Shown piece by piece: positions 44,514 through 54,977 of a stretch of 64,000 bases of DNA. Source of the stretch: Lantana camara (lineage: Eukaryota > Streptophyta > Magnoliopsida > Lamiales > Verbenaceae); NCBI GenBank assembly GCA_037501455.1, contig CM074862.1, positions 81,336,001 through 81,400,000 of the forward strand, in the 5' to 3' direction. How positions within the stretch are numbered: the first letter of the stretch is position 1; every line of letters begins with the position of its first letter. The notes beneath the pieces are model-generated. The model searched no databases, was not told the DNA's origin, and worked only from the letters and a program-made list of their open reading frames with translations. A program made the position numbers and the translations under genes.

Positions 44514-46776
44514 CCGGTCGACTACATGAACCGGACTCGACTCGACTCAACTCCCGCCTAGAGTGCACCTGCAATAACCTGAAAGGTGGAGGCGTCAGTC
44601 TGTGAAGACCGAGTGAGGGGTTTAAATACATATTAGCGCAGATAACATGCAAGTTATATTCTCGGGGTAAAGGTTTATAAAAGATAACGTACAAGTTCAA
44701 GAATGCACTCTTTGCCAGAGAATACAACTATCAATATTAAATACTTGTTCATTTTCATGCAATCAATACATGGCCCCGGCGAGTGAGGTCAGTCTCCAAC
44801 CGTACTCCAAGTGAACATGAAACATGCTTGCTTTATTAATTAATAGGTGATCATGCAATTCAATTATCGTGCAATCGTGCAATAGTGTAATCAAGTAACA
44901 TATTCATGGAATGGAAATCATGCAATAACCCGAGGACAATCCGTGGTGCCGGACCCATCCCCAGTCTCCTTCTCCCTCCAATGATGGAAAGGTAGCTAGC
45001 CTTTACCATCCACGACGTGTTGAACAGAGGGTACATGAATCCCTAAGCCCGGAACTCCTTCCTCCACTAATCTCCTAGCGGATTCAGGGGTCATCCCAAA
45101 TGTGGTGAGGATAGCGCCAGAGTTACCCATCAGCCCTTGCTTTCCCGGTTGGCCCTAGCCACTATCCTCGGGCCCAACGTGAACGGTCATGCTACTCGCC
45201 TAAACATGCACGAAACATGGCTTGCTTGCTTGCTTTTCATGAACATGACTTGAAATGATAAATGATTTCATGGAAATTATAGATATAAATACCTTTGGCC
45301 GAAAGATCACGTAAAGGTTATACGGGTTCTATATAACTACAATTGAACCTCACCTGGCAGGCGACACAATGACTTGTGGACACGTGAACGTGCTCATGCT
45401 TGACAATCTCCGCCCTGGAGAATAACTGGACAAGAAACGGGACAATGTACGTGCATGAGACCACAATTCAAGCACATTACCACATATAAGACGCACGGCA
45501 TGGTTAAGCAACGAGACATCATGCAATAATGAATGTAGCATGCAATTATCATGTTTTGGCATGTAATTAATCATATAGTAACAATTTGGGATCAATTAAG
45601 GCATTGGAATTGAAATCCAAAATCTCATTTTTATGTAGAAAGTTTCTGCCTGATCAGACGGCTGGGAACGGCCATTCCGGTCTGGAGTTAAAAATGGGAA
45701 GGGCCGTTCCCAGTACTGTTCAAGCATTCGTAGCAGGCTGGGAACGGCCGTTCCGTACACCGGCCAAAACTGGGAAGGGCCGTTCCCATACTCGCGCGTC
45801 TGTCATTTTCAAATGGGTGGGAAGGGCCGTTCCCAGATTGAATTGGGACGGGAAGGGCCGTTCCTGCCATGCAGAAATTACAGAAGCAGGGGACGAAACA
45901 GGGGAGGTTCGGATCATCAACAAAACCTCCCAAAATACCCATAATTTCATCCCTAAATGCATAATTTCATGAAATAATCATGCTAGCATACTTACAATGC
46001 AATAAAACTCAGCTTAAACACTAATTTCATGATTTAATCATCAAAATAATAAACTTCCACCCAACAAAAACTCATCATATATCTTCATAAATCTCAAGAT
46101 TTATACATGAAATTCAGGTTTAAAGCATGAAATCACACTCATATCAACAATTAATCAAGTTACCAAGCTCAAATCTTAACCCTAGCTTTACACTCCAATT
46201 CAAGAATTGTGAAATATCAATCATATATACCTTGGAATGAAATAAATGGAAGAAAATGATGAATATGGATGCTTGAGCTTGAATCTTGAAATTCCTTATC
46301 AATTTCTAGCTTGAAGATGATGATTGCCCAATTTTCTTTTCCTCTTTGATGAATGAATTGAGAGAGAGATGGTGATGATATGCTTGTATGAAAATGAAAT
46401 GATCATGAAAGAATGGAGAAAGATATAACGTGATTCATCTCTTGAATTTGATGAAAGTTCCTAATTTGCAATTTGATCCCTCAACTTACCAAGTCATGCA
46501 ATCAAGAATGAAGAACTTGGGAAATGATCATTTAGGGACGATTAAGCAATTAAATCATGTTTGGTAATTATTTCACGTAACAGTTAATTTCGAGTTGCAC
46601 TATAATTCCCAAATTTACATGTTTTCACATATTTTCATGTAAACATTTTGAAATACAATTCATAAAATTAATCTAACATGTATAAATTGAATAAACGAAA
46701 ATAGTAAAATAAAACCCTAACGCTCGAAACTCACACGTGTCGAGCGTACCTGACTGTCTGAAATTGGGGCGTTACA
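44514..46776 (-). repeat. E2 5' LTR, truncated
   Basis: Corresponds to 36835-39068 of the complete LTR, starting at gactacatgaaccggactc and ending aattggggcgttaca at the TSD. About 330 bp of LTR (the minus-strand 3' end, U5 side) is missing. It has one more ggaacggccgttcc-like unit (~45830-45870) than the left LTR. Confidence 0.92.
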
Positions 46777-47186
46777 AACCCAACCTTCAATTACGCATTT
46801 TTAACCTTTTCACTGGACAAACCCAACCTTAAATTACTCATTTTTAACGTTTCACTGGATAAACTCAACTTTCAATTATGCATTTTTAATGTTTAACTGG
46901 ACAAACCCAACCTTCAATTACGCATTTTTAACCTTTTCACTAGACAAACCATGACTTCAATTACGCATTTTTAACGTTTCACTGGACAAACCCAACTTTC
47001 AATTACGCATTTTTAATGTTTAACTGGACAAACCCAACCTTCAATTACGCATTTTTAAATTTTCACTGGACAAACCATGACTTCAATTACGCATTTTTAA
47101 CCTTTCACTGGACAAACCCAACCTTCAGTTACGCATTTAACCTCTTCACTGGACAAACCCAACCTTCAATTACGCATTTTTAACCC
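46777..47186 (-). repeat. 42-bp minisatellite array, reverse arm (part 2)
   Basis: About ten reverse-oriented units resume immediately after E2 in the same phase as at 36499. More diverged relatives (acaaacccaacttttaatta) continue sporadically at ~47835-48060. Confidence 0.93.
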
Positions 47187-47292
47187 TGTTTTTTGCCTTC
47201 CAAGGCGTGACTCTCCAACTCCCGGCATTTAATTCTCCCATTATCCAAGGTGATGTGATTACAGATGGTCTCCTTTATATTCACCACCAACT

Positions 47293-47669
47293 CCCCACTT
47301 CTACAGATCTCTTATGCTAAATCATCTATGTATTGGTTTAGCTCTCACCGATCTATGTATAGATGCTCCATTTTTTCCATCTGCGACAGATTCAGATGGG
47401 TAAGAAAATAAACATGGGAGCATCTATACACAATCGGTGACAGCTAAACCAATAAGGGGGTGAACTTACTGCTTTTAAAGGTGACAGTGGGCTGCCAGGC
47501 ATCAAATCCCCACTTCTACAGATCTGTAATGGTAGATCATCTATGTACGATTTAGATCTCACCGATCTGTGCAAAGATGCTCCCATTTTTTCCCCTGCAA
47601 CAAATTGATATGGGTGGGAAAATAAAAATGGGAGCATCTTTGCAAGGATCAGTGACAACTAAACCAATA
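47293..47669. repeat. Two tandem imperfect hairpins (~215 bp period)
   Basis: A block starting ccccacttctacagatct recurs at 47293 and 47508. Each copy contains an inverted repeat. In copy 1, tattggtttagct (47331) pairs with agctaaaccaata (47442-47454) and atctatgtatagatgctcc pairs with gggagcatctataca. In copy 2, tcaccgatc..gcaaagatgctcccatt pairs with aatgggagcatctttgcaaggatcagtga (47626-47655). Loops are ~10-30 bases. No gene content. Confidence 0.85.
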
Positions 47670-48219
47670 GGGGGTGGACAAGAATGCAATGTAAGAATTG
47701 CTCGCAAGTTGTTCGATTAAATGCCTTAGAAGAATGTAGTCAGCTGGACTGAATTAATATATATTATTTGCATAAACTGGCTGATTATTCGCTACTTTCT
47801 TTGTTTCCCACCTTTTAATTACGAGTTCTCGTAGCCTAACTTGACAAACCAAGCCTTTAATTCCAAATATTCATGGCTTGCTCTACAAATTCACCTTTTA
47901 ATTACGATTCTCATAGCCTAATTTGACAAACCCAGATTTTAATTTCGAATATTCATGGCCTAACTCTACAAACCCAACTTTTAATTAAAACTTTTTCATA
48001 GCCTAACTCGACAAACCCAACTTTTAATTACGAGTTTTCATCTGTTAATTCGACCAGCACAGGTTCTCCCCCTTCGCCAAAGCAGAAAATAAACAACCGA
48101 GTATACACTGCAAAATATTTACATGCTTGTTTAAATGTAGGATTATAAATGAGGGTGACCATACTACCAAAAATGAAGAATCACCGATAATCTTACACCA
48201 AGAGGAATCATCAAATAAA

Positions 48220-48525
48220 TCATCGTACTAGGAAGGCTATCCATGACACAAGAAGAAGAGCTGCCATAAATTTTAACTTCAACCTCAGAAGTCTAATTTC
48301 AGCATCCCGGACAGCGATCTTCTTATCGTAGCTGGCGAAAAGTGCTCTCATTTCAGGGGTGGGTTCTGGATCGATCCACACCCACAAGCGACAAGTTCCC
48401 TTGCAACATTTAGCAAACCTCCGATTAGGATTTCTGGAAGTCTTAGAAGTGAAAACACGGGCCGGGACACCACAATAACAGAACAACCTCGACTCATTCT
48501 GCGCCGACGATGTTGAATTAAACAT
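48220..48525 (-). CDS. Small GRF-type zinc-finger protein
   Basis: A 101-aa complete ORF lies just inside the right TIR. Residues ~16-52 form a GRF zinc finger: CYCGVPARVFTSK, NPNRRFAKC, then CRLWVWID, with four Cys spaced as in the family (GRF fingers bind single-stranded or structured nucleic acid in other proteins). A short charged helix follows (KKIAVRDAEIRLLRLKLK) and a hydrophobic C terminus (FMAALLLVSWIAFLVR), a likely membrane or hydrophobic segment. Small GRF-coil-TM proteins are common and repetitive in plant genomes and often lie in transposons. The start codon at 48525 gives the shortest plausible N terminus. Function unknown; intact as read. Confidence 0.8.
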   Translation of the reverse strand: MFNSTSSAQNESRLFCYCGVPARVFTSKTSRNPNRRFAKCCKGTCRLWVWIDPEPTPEMRALFASYDKKIAVRDAEIRLLRLKLKFMAALLLVSWIAFLVR

Positions 48526-48846
48526 CTTAACAAGATAATCTGCCCATTCACAACCATTGAAGCGTTAGTTGACATCAATACCATTTTCAGCTAAGCATTG
48601 CATATATAAACCAAAATGGAAATGAAATGCAAACAGAACAGGAAAGAATACAACATCAAATATTCAAATCTAGAACGGCAAAAGGTCTCATACACTTCCT
48701 TAATATGCTTTACTGTCCTGGTCTCAGTCGCCAGATGAAAATTACGGCACCAATCGCGTAAAGTAAGCTTGAAAAAGAAGACTCCGATGGGGGCTGGTGA
48801 GACTTAGTAAAGCAAAATTTGGACTGACGCTAGGAAAAACGTAAGG

Positions 48847-48960
48847 GCAACCCAGTCTTTTCAGGTGATTAGGGGGTTTAGAAAAAATATATGTGTATTG
48901 TTGACCTCAAACATAGATTTTTCAAACTAGGGTGTTTAGGATAACTTTTTAACATTATTG
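48847..48960 (-). repeat. Right terminal inverted repeat of large element
   Basis: Reverse complement partner of 22128-22236. Conserved words are tagggggttta, tgtgtattg, tttttcaaact and gtgtttagg. The outer end is not resolved to the base. Confidence 0.7.
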
Positions 48961-49307
48961 GTTCTATTTAATAACTCCCCCTCAAAATTATTCCACTCTG
49001 AGAGAGAGAAAAAATGATGAAAAGGTTTATGATAAATTAGAAATCATTCTATTGAAGGGAAATAGAACACTATCTAAAGGAAAAGAAATAATATATTATT
49101 TATTAATTTTTTTAAAAAATATTATTTATTATATCTTGTCGGACAACATAGAGTGAAAGTCACACGGTACATTTTGAAAAAAATTCAATTATCACCATCC
49201 TATCGATGTTCACGAATATCACGTAATATATTTAAATAAAATTATATATCGTCATCGTATCAACGTCCGTACATCAATATAATGTAGGGTTTATCTTTTT
49301 TTGTACC

Positions 49308-49530
49308 CCAACCTTTGGGGTGTTTTGCATTTTAGTACCCAACCTTTGAAATCTTACACTTTAGTACCTGATCTTTGAATTTTGTTACACTTAAGTATCC
49401 AATTTCAAATCCAACCAATAAGTACAAAATACGTGTCATTTTCTTAATGATCGGATCTGAAATTGAGTATTTAAATGCAATAAAATTCAAAAATTAAATA
49501 CTAAAATATAAAATTTTAAAGATCGGGTAC
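49308..49530. mobile_element. Fold-back MITE-like element
   Basis: The left arm (tagtacctgatctttgaatt, then acacttaagtatccaatttcaaatcc) pairs with the right arm (gatctgaaattgagtattta, then atactaaaatataaaatttt and aagatcgggtac). The loop contains atacgtgtcatttt. Non-coding. The left arm also has an internal repeat of the tagtaccc-aacctttg word. Confidence 0.65.
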
Positions 49531-50882
49531 GACCGTGTATAATGTACATCAAGCCATCAAAATATCCTATCACAGTCGTGTCCGTATATTATAATGAATG
49601 CGTATGAAAAGAATGGGATTAGAAAGTACACTCGACGCTGGGGGCAACGTTGGTATAGCAAAGCCAATAATGTGAAGCCGACAAGAGGAACCAGCTGGTT
49701 GTCAAATTCGAATGAAAGTTCTTGCCAGATGAGGCAGTTGACATCAAAGACTTTGCTGATAAACAAAGAAATACAACAGTTGTCTCTCCCTAGTTCCTCA
49801 TAATCAAGAGAAAGCCAATAATTGAAGCATAAGTCCTGATTTTTCCTTTCCGGGAACAAAACCCAAGTAAAGATAGGGAAGGCAAAAGCTTTGCTCCACA
49901 AATTTGTAAGTAACTATGTTTTCTTTTCTTGTTGAAATCTGAATACAGTGATGTAATAATATGATGTTTCTACTGGATCTTTGCATCAATTTTGTCTTGG
50001 TGTTTCTGTTAACAGAGAGAAAATTGGTAGTGTGAGAATGGCTTCCTGGAATTAGGAATTGGGGGATGAATTCCAGTTTGGTTCGGTTGACTTTCTGTGT
50101 TTAAAGTTAGAACAGAATTAGAAGAATATGTGCTCCATTTGTTCCCTTTTCTATTACGGAATTCGATTACAAAATTCTAGTTTTTGCCTTGATTTAGGCT
50201 TATTTTCTCTCTCTTTTCTGCTTGAGATTTATCTTTCTTTTAGGAAAATTAATAGGAAACATATGTGCTATAAATCTTCGTTATCAAATCTTGTTTGTTG
50301 CATCGTCAAGTAGATTTTCTTTCCATTTTGATTATTTTTGAGCATTTTAAAACATCAAAATTGATCAACAAAAATTGTTGGAAAAAAAGCATTTGAAGAA
50401 GCGGAATTATTGAATATTCAACATCTAAATTAAGTATATTCTTTTTTTTTTTTTTTTTTTTTTTTGTTCTACAGTCCATTTCTATGGGTCGAGCGGGAAT
50501 TATATTCTTATTGTTTAAATTATTGTAAGCTAATATCCTAAGCTCTGTTGTTTCTTCTATTGTTTAACCGGTGCATTGAGATGTAGAATCATTTGCATTT
50601 TCATGAAACTGCCATCTCTTGCAGAATAGTTTAAACTTAGTAGCTCTTGTAATTTCTTCTCGCCAGGTTTTATGATGCTAAAAATAGAATGTGAATGAGA
50701 TCATGACAAGCAGTGCATCAATATTTTCTTTTTATATAAAACTCTTTCAATGATTATTCTTTTAGAGAATTAATGCAAGTTGATTGGTGATAGCTTTTAC
50801 ACGTAAACTTTTTTATTGATGATTTTCTGTTTAGAACAGTATTGCGATTTCAGTTCAGTAGCAATTCACTCATCTAATCAGA
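49531..50882. other. Upstream region of the CC-NBS-LRR gene
   Basis: A likely 5' UTR intron is visible: donor gtaagtaac at 49906 and acceptor tctgtttag at ~50834, followed by about 48 bases of leader to the first ATG. This is inferred from splice consensus only. A poly-T run occurs at 50441-50465. Small ORFs here are not credible genes. Confidence 0.5.
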
Positions 50883-53800
50883 ATGTCAGGGAATTGTCAA
50901 AACAAAATGGCGTTGGGGGAGCTCTTTTTATCTGCATTCATTCAAGTATTGTTCCAGCAATTGGCCTCTGGTGTGACTATGGCCTTGGCCCGTCGGGAGA
51001 AAGTTGAAAGACATTTCAAAAAGCTACAGCAAAGCTTATCAATCATACAGGCCGTGCTTGATGATGCAGAGGAGAAGCAATTAACAGACAAATCAATAAA
51101 AGTATGGCTGGAGTCCCTAAGGGACTTAGCTTATGACTTGGATGATTTATTGGACGAGATCATCACTCGTGATCTGATCCAAAATTCAAAAGGGGTTCAG
51201 CAAAACAAAAGCAGCATATGGAAGTTCTTCCCAACTTGCAGCAGTTACATGCCCGGTGCACTTGTTTCCAATTACAGGTTGATGTTGAGAATTAAGGAAA
51301 TCACAAATAGATTGGAATATATAGTAAAGCAAAGGATTGATTTGAATTTAAGGGAGAAATGCGGAGGGCCGTCGTCTAACCGGTCATCAGTGAAGAGGGT
51401 GCCGAGCACTTCTGTGATAAAGGAATCTCATGTATATGGAAGAGACGAAGACAAAGAGAATATAATCCAAATGCTGCTTGGGAACGAGACGTGCCCTGAA
51501 AACTTCTGTGTCATTCCAATTGTTGGAATGCCTGGTATTGGCAAAACAACTCTTGCCCAATTGGTTTATAATGATAGAATCATTAGACAAAACTTTCATT
51601 TGAAGGTTTGGGTTTGTGTTTCTGAGGAATTTGATGTGATTTCCATCACCAAGACTATTTATGAGTCTGTGACTGGGATGAATGCCCAGTCCAAGGATTT
51701 AGATACACTTCAAGTGAGTCTGAAGGAGAAGTTAGCAAAGAGCAAGTTCCTTATTGTTTTGGACGACGTTTGGAATGAGAACTATGGAAAATGGGACGAT
51801 CTGTGCCGTCCGTTCCAGTTTGGGCTACCGGGAAGCAGAATCATTGTTACAACTCGTAATGATAGTGTTGCATCAGTGGTGGGGTCCCCTCGTACAGCCT
51901 ACCATATGAAACTGCTGACCGATGCAGATTGCTTATCTCTATTAGCTCAACATGCACCCAGATCTTTCCATGACAATATAGAGTTGAGAGAAGTTGGATT
52001 GAAACTTGTGAAGAAATGCAAAGGCTTGCCTTTGGCAGCCAAGACACTTGGTGGCATCTTGCGCTCAAAGGAAACCAAGGTAGAATGGGAGGAGGTGCTG
52101 AATAGCAAGATTTGGGATTTGAAGGAGGATAATGAAATTCTACCTGTTTTGAGATTAAGCTATCACCATCTTCCTTCACACTTGAAGCATCTATTTGCTT
52201 ATTGCTCCATATTTCCAAAGGATTATGAGTTCGACAAGAATGAGCTCGTGTTTTTATGGATGGGAGAGGGCTTTCTCGAAGAGCCGAATTCCAGGAAAAG
52301 GAAGGAAGAGTTGGGTCTTGAATATTTCAATGAGCTACTCGCGAGATCCTTTTTCCAACGTTTAAGTGGAAGTGATTCAAATTTCATGATGCATGACCTT
52401 ATAAATGACTTGGCTCAGTTTGTTGCTGGAGGGACGTGCTATCGTCTGGATGAGAAAATGGATACTACTCAGGAATACCGTGTGCCAGAGAAGGCACGCC
52501 ACGGTTCGTTTCTTCGACATGAATTTGAGGTTTTCACAAAATTCAGGGCCTTCTACAAAGTTCAAGGTTTGAGAACATTCTTGCCAATGCCTGTTCAGAA
52601 TCTACTTGTTTGGCCTCCTTTTTATTTATCAAACAAGATTTTGGTTGAATTGGTACCAAAATTGCTAAGTTTAAGAGTGTTGTCCCTAAGCGGATATTCA
52701 ATTACGGAGCTGCCTAGTTCCATTTGCAACTTGATACATTTACGGTACCTCAATCTATCTGGGACTTCAATTGTAACATTACCAGACTCTTTGAGTGATC
52801 TCCTCCACTTGCAAACTCTATCTTTACATAACTGCCGTTTCATATGTAAGCTGCCACCGGCCTTGGGTAATCTGATGAGCTTGAGGCATCTCGACAACTC
52901 TAATACTGATCAACTGAAAGAATTGCCAGTTGAAATTGGTAAACTAGAAAACCTTCAGACATTGCCAAAAATTGTTTTGAGCAAAGATGGTGGCGGCTTG
53001 GGATTGAAAGAATTGAGGGATCTGAAGAATTTGAGGGGTCCACTTGCCATTTTCGAGTTGCAGAACGTGACAGACATCGAGCATGTGAAAGAGGCAGATC
53101 TGAGGGGCAAAGATGAACTTGATGATTTACAGCTTGTATGGGGAAGCGACATTGATAATTCCCAGGTTAGAATTGCTGAGGAAGAAGTGATAGACCATCT
53201 GATACCAGATGAAAACTTGAGAAATCTCAAGATTGAATTCTACAGGGGATTGAAATTCCCCACTTGGATTGGCGATCCTTTGTTTCGCAAAATGTCGAGT
53301 ATAACCATATTGAGCTGTTTGAAATGCACGTCTTTACCACCTCTAGGACGGCTCCCGGAGCTCAAACACCTCCGAATAGGAAGCATGCCAAAAGTCAAAT
53401 GCATTGGGGCTGAATTCTATGGGACTGGTATATCCGTCCCTTTCCAGAAGCTGGAGTCTTTAAGGTTTGACCACATGCCTGAATGGGAGAAATGGACCCC
53501 TTTTAATGATGGAGATAATGCTCAGATAAACTTCCCGTGTCTTCAGCATCTGGCAATGTTCAGATGCGTGAAATTGACCAATGTCTCTCCACTGAGCTTT
53601 CCTTCTCTTTGTAGTTTGGACCTTCAGGAATGCAACAAGGTTTTGCTAGAAAGCTTCTGTCATCTTGAGTCATTAACTTACTTGAAAGTTGAGGCTGTTA
53701 CAGGGCTCTCTCATCTACCAAAGGAGGTCATGAAGTCTTTATCGGCTCTTGAAGCTTTAGAGTGTTGCAACTGTAACGAGATGATTTCAGTATGGTCGGA

Positions 53801-54977
53801 TGAGACCGAATCTCTAGCAAATCTCACCAAACTGAGACGCGTTGTTGTTGCAGATTGCTCTCAGCTTGTGTCCTTAGGAGAGGGAGACCAGCAGCTTCCT
53901 TACAACCTCGAAGTCCTCGAACTGTTTCGCTGTCCTAATCTGATTTCCCTTCCTAATGACCTGAGCAGCCTGGGGTCATTAAGGGAGGTGATTATCAAGA
54001 ACTGTATCAAATTCATCAGCTTTCCAGAAAACGGTATTCCGCCGATGCTGAAACGTCTTGAAATTCTCAGCTGCAATGCGTTGGAGACTCTTCCCAGCAG
54101 CATAACCAACCTTGAAAGGCTGGAAATTAAGGAATGCACTTCTCTCAAGACATGGTCAACCTGTAATTTCCCACTTGGACTTAAGAAGCTCTCGGTCAAG
54201 AACTGCACTCAACTGGAGCCTGTTTCTGAAACCATGTTCCCTCAAAACAGCTGCATGCTGCTGGAAGATCTTAGTATTTGCAAGTGGATGAATTTCAGAA
54301 ATTTGCTGGAGCGTCTGAACGGGTTTTCACATCTCGCGGAGTTATATCTCGCCAGTTGTAATGGTCTAAGGCATATCCCAGAACAAGGCTTGCCTCCAAG
54401 CCTGAGAGCACTCTCCATAGAAGATTGTGCAAACCTCAAGTCTTTGCCTATGAGGATTCGAAGCATGAAATCTCTTCTTTCTCTTGAGATACGGAGCTGT
54501 CCCAGGCTTGACAACTTTCCTAGATGTGATTTGCCTCTGAATTTGTCTTCACTTAGGATTTGGGATTCTAAAAAATTCAAACCGTTGATGCAATGGGGCC
54601 TACACAGACTGAGTTCTCTGACAGAGTTCTCAATTTGTGGTGGATTTAAAGAGCTTGAGCTGCTGGGAGAAGACGACCGTCTCTTTCCCCCATCTCTGAT
54701 AAAATTCTCTATTGCTAGATTTCCAAAGCTTACTTCGCTCCATAAGGTGCTTGAAAATCTGACCTCTCTGAGGCATCTGTCACTCATGAACTGTGGGAAC
54801 CTTAATGTATTGCCCAGTGAAGGACTACTCGGAAAGCTCTGGCATTTGGAAATAAGTGACTGTCCACAACTGAAGAGTCGGTGTCTGAAAGACAAAGGCG
54901 ATTACTGGTCCAAGATTGCTGGAATTCCTTGTGTTGAGATTGATGGAACTTATGTGTATAGACAAAGTTCAGTTTGA
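50883..54977 (+). CDS. CC-NBS-LRR disease-resistance protein homologue
   Basis: Intracellular immune receptor of the CNL class (RPP13-like/I2-like subgroup). The single uninterrupted frame is 1364 aa; the true start may be the second Met at residue 9 (MALGELFLSAFIQVLF is the usual family start). It has a coiled-coil with an EDVID-like LAYDLDDLLDE (~82-92). NB-ARC has P-loop GMPGIGKTT (~215-223), kinase-2 FLIVLDDVW (~289-297), RNBS-B GSRIIVTTR, GLPLAAKTLGG (~381), RNBS-D LFAYCSIFPKDYEF and MHD motif MHDLINDLAQ (~503). The LRR region runs from ~595 to 1340, with many irregular repeats such as LRYLNLSGTSIVTLPDSL. The P-loop has Pro in place of the common second Gly, still within Walker A. No stop, frameshift or missing motif, so probably functional. 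Confidence 0.96.
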   Translation: MSGNCQNKMALGELFLSAFIQVLFQQLASGVTMALARREKVERHFKKLQQSLSIIQAVLDDAEEKQLTDKSIKVWLESLRDLAYDLDDLLDEIITRDLIQNSKGVQQNKSSIWKFFPTCSSYMPGALVSNYRLMLRIKEITNRLEYIVKQRIDLNLREKCGGPSSNRSSVKRVPSTSVIKESHVYGRDEDKENIIQMLLGNETCPENFCVIPIVGMPGIGKTTLAQLVYNDRIIRQNFHLKVWVCVSEEFDVISITKTIYESVTGMNAQSKDLDTLQVSLKEKLAKSKFLIVLDDVWNENYGKWDDLCRPFQFGLPGSRIIVTTRNDSVASVVGSPRTAYHMKLLTDADCLSLLAQHAPRSFHDNIELREVGLKLVKKCKGLPLAAKTLGGILRSKETKVEWEEVLNSKIWDLKEDNEILPVLRLSYHHLPSHLKHLFAYCSIFPKDYEFDKNELVFLWMGEGFLEEPNSRKRKEELGLEYFNELLARSFFQRLSGSDSNFMMHDLINDLAQFVAGGTCYRLDEKMDTTQEYRVPEKARHGSFLRHEFEVFTKFRAFYKVQGLRTFLPMPVQNLLVWPPFYLSNKILVELVPKLLSLRVLSLSGYSITELPSSICNLIHLRYLNLSGTSIVTLPDSLSDLLHLQTLSLHNCRFICKLPPALGNLMSLRHLDNSNTDQLKELPVEIGKLENLQTLPKIVLSKDGGGLGLKELRDLKNLRGPLAIFELQNVTDIEHVKEADLRGKDELDDLQLVWGSDIDNSQVRIAEEEVIDHLIPDENLRNLKIEFYRGLKFPTWIGDPLFRKMSSITILSCLKCTSLPPLGRLPELKHLRIGSMPKVKCIGAEFYGTGISVPFQKLESLRFDHMPEWEKWTPFNDGDNAQINFPCLQHLAMFRCVKLTNVSPLSFPSLCSLDLQECNKVLLESFCHLESLTYLKVEAVTGLSHLPKEVMKSLSALEALECCNCNEMISVWSDETESLANLTKLRRVVVADCSQLVSLGEGDQQLPYNLEVLELFRCPNLISLPNDLSSLGSLREVIIKNCIKFISFPENGIPPMLKRLEILSCNALETLPSSITNLERLEIKECTSLKTWSTCNFPLGLKKLSVKNCTQLEPVSETMFPQNSCMLLEDLSICKWMNFRNLLERLNGFSHLAELYLASCNGLRHIPEQGLPPSLRALSIEDCANLKSLPMRIRSMKSLLSLEIRSCPRLDNFPRCDLPLNLSSLRIWDSKKFKPLMQWGLHRLSSLTEFSICGGFKELELLGEDDRLFPPSLIKFSIARFPKLTSLHKVLENLTSLRHLSLMNCGNLNVLPSEGLLGKLWHLEISDCPQLKSRCLKDKGDYWSKIAGIPCVEIDGTYVYRQSSV

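Noticed and set aside
54242..54895. 217-codon minus-strand ORF within the NLR gene
   Set aside because: Antisense shadow of the LRR region; no domain.
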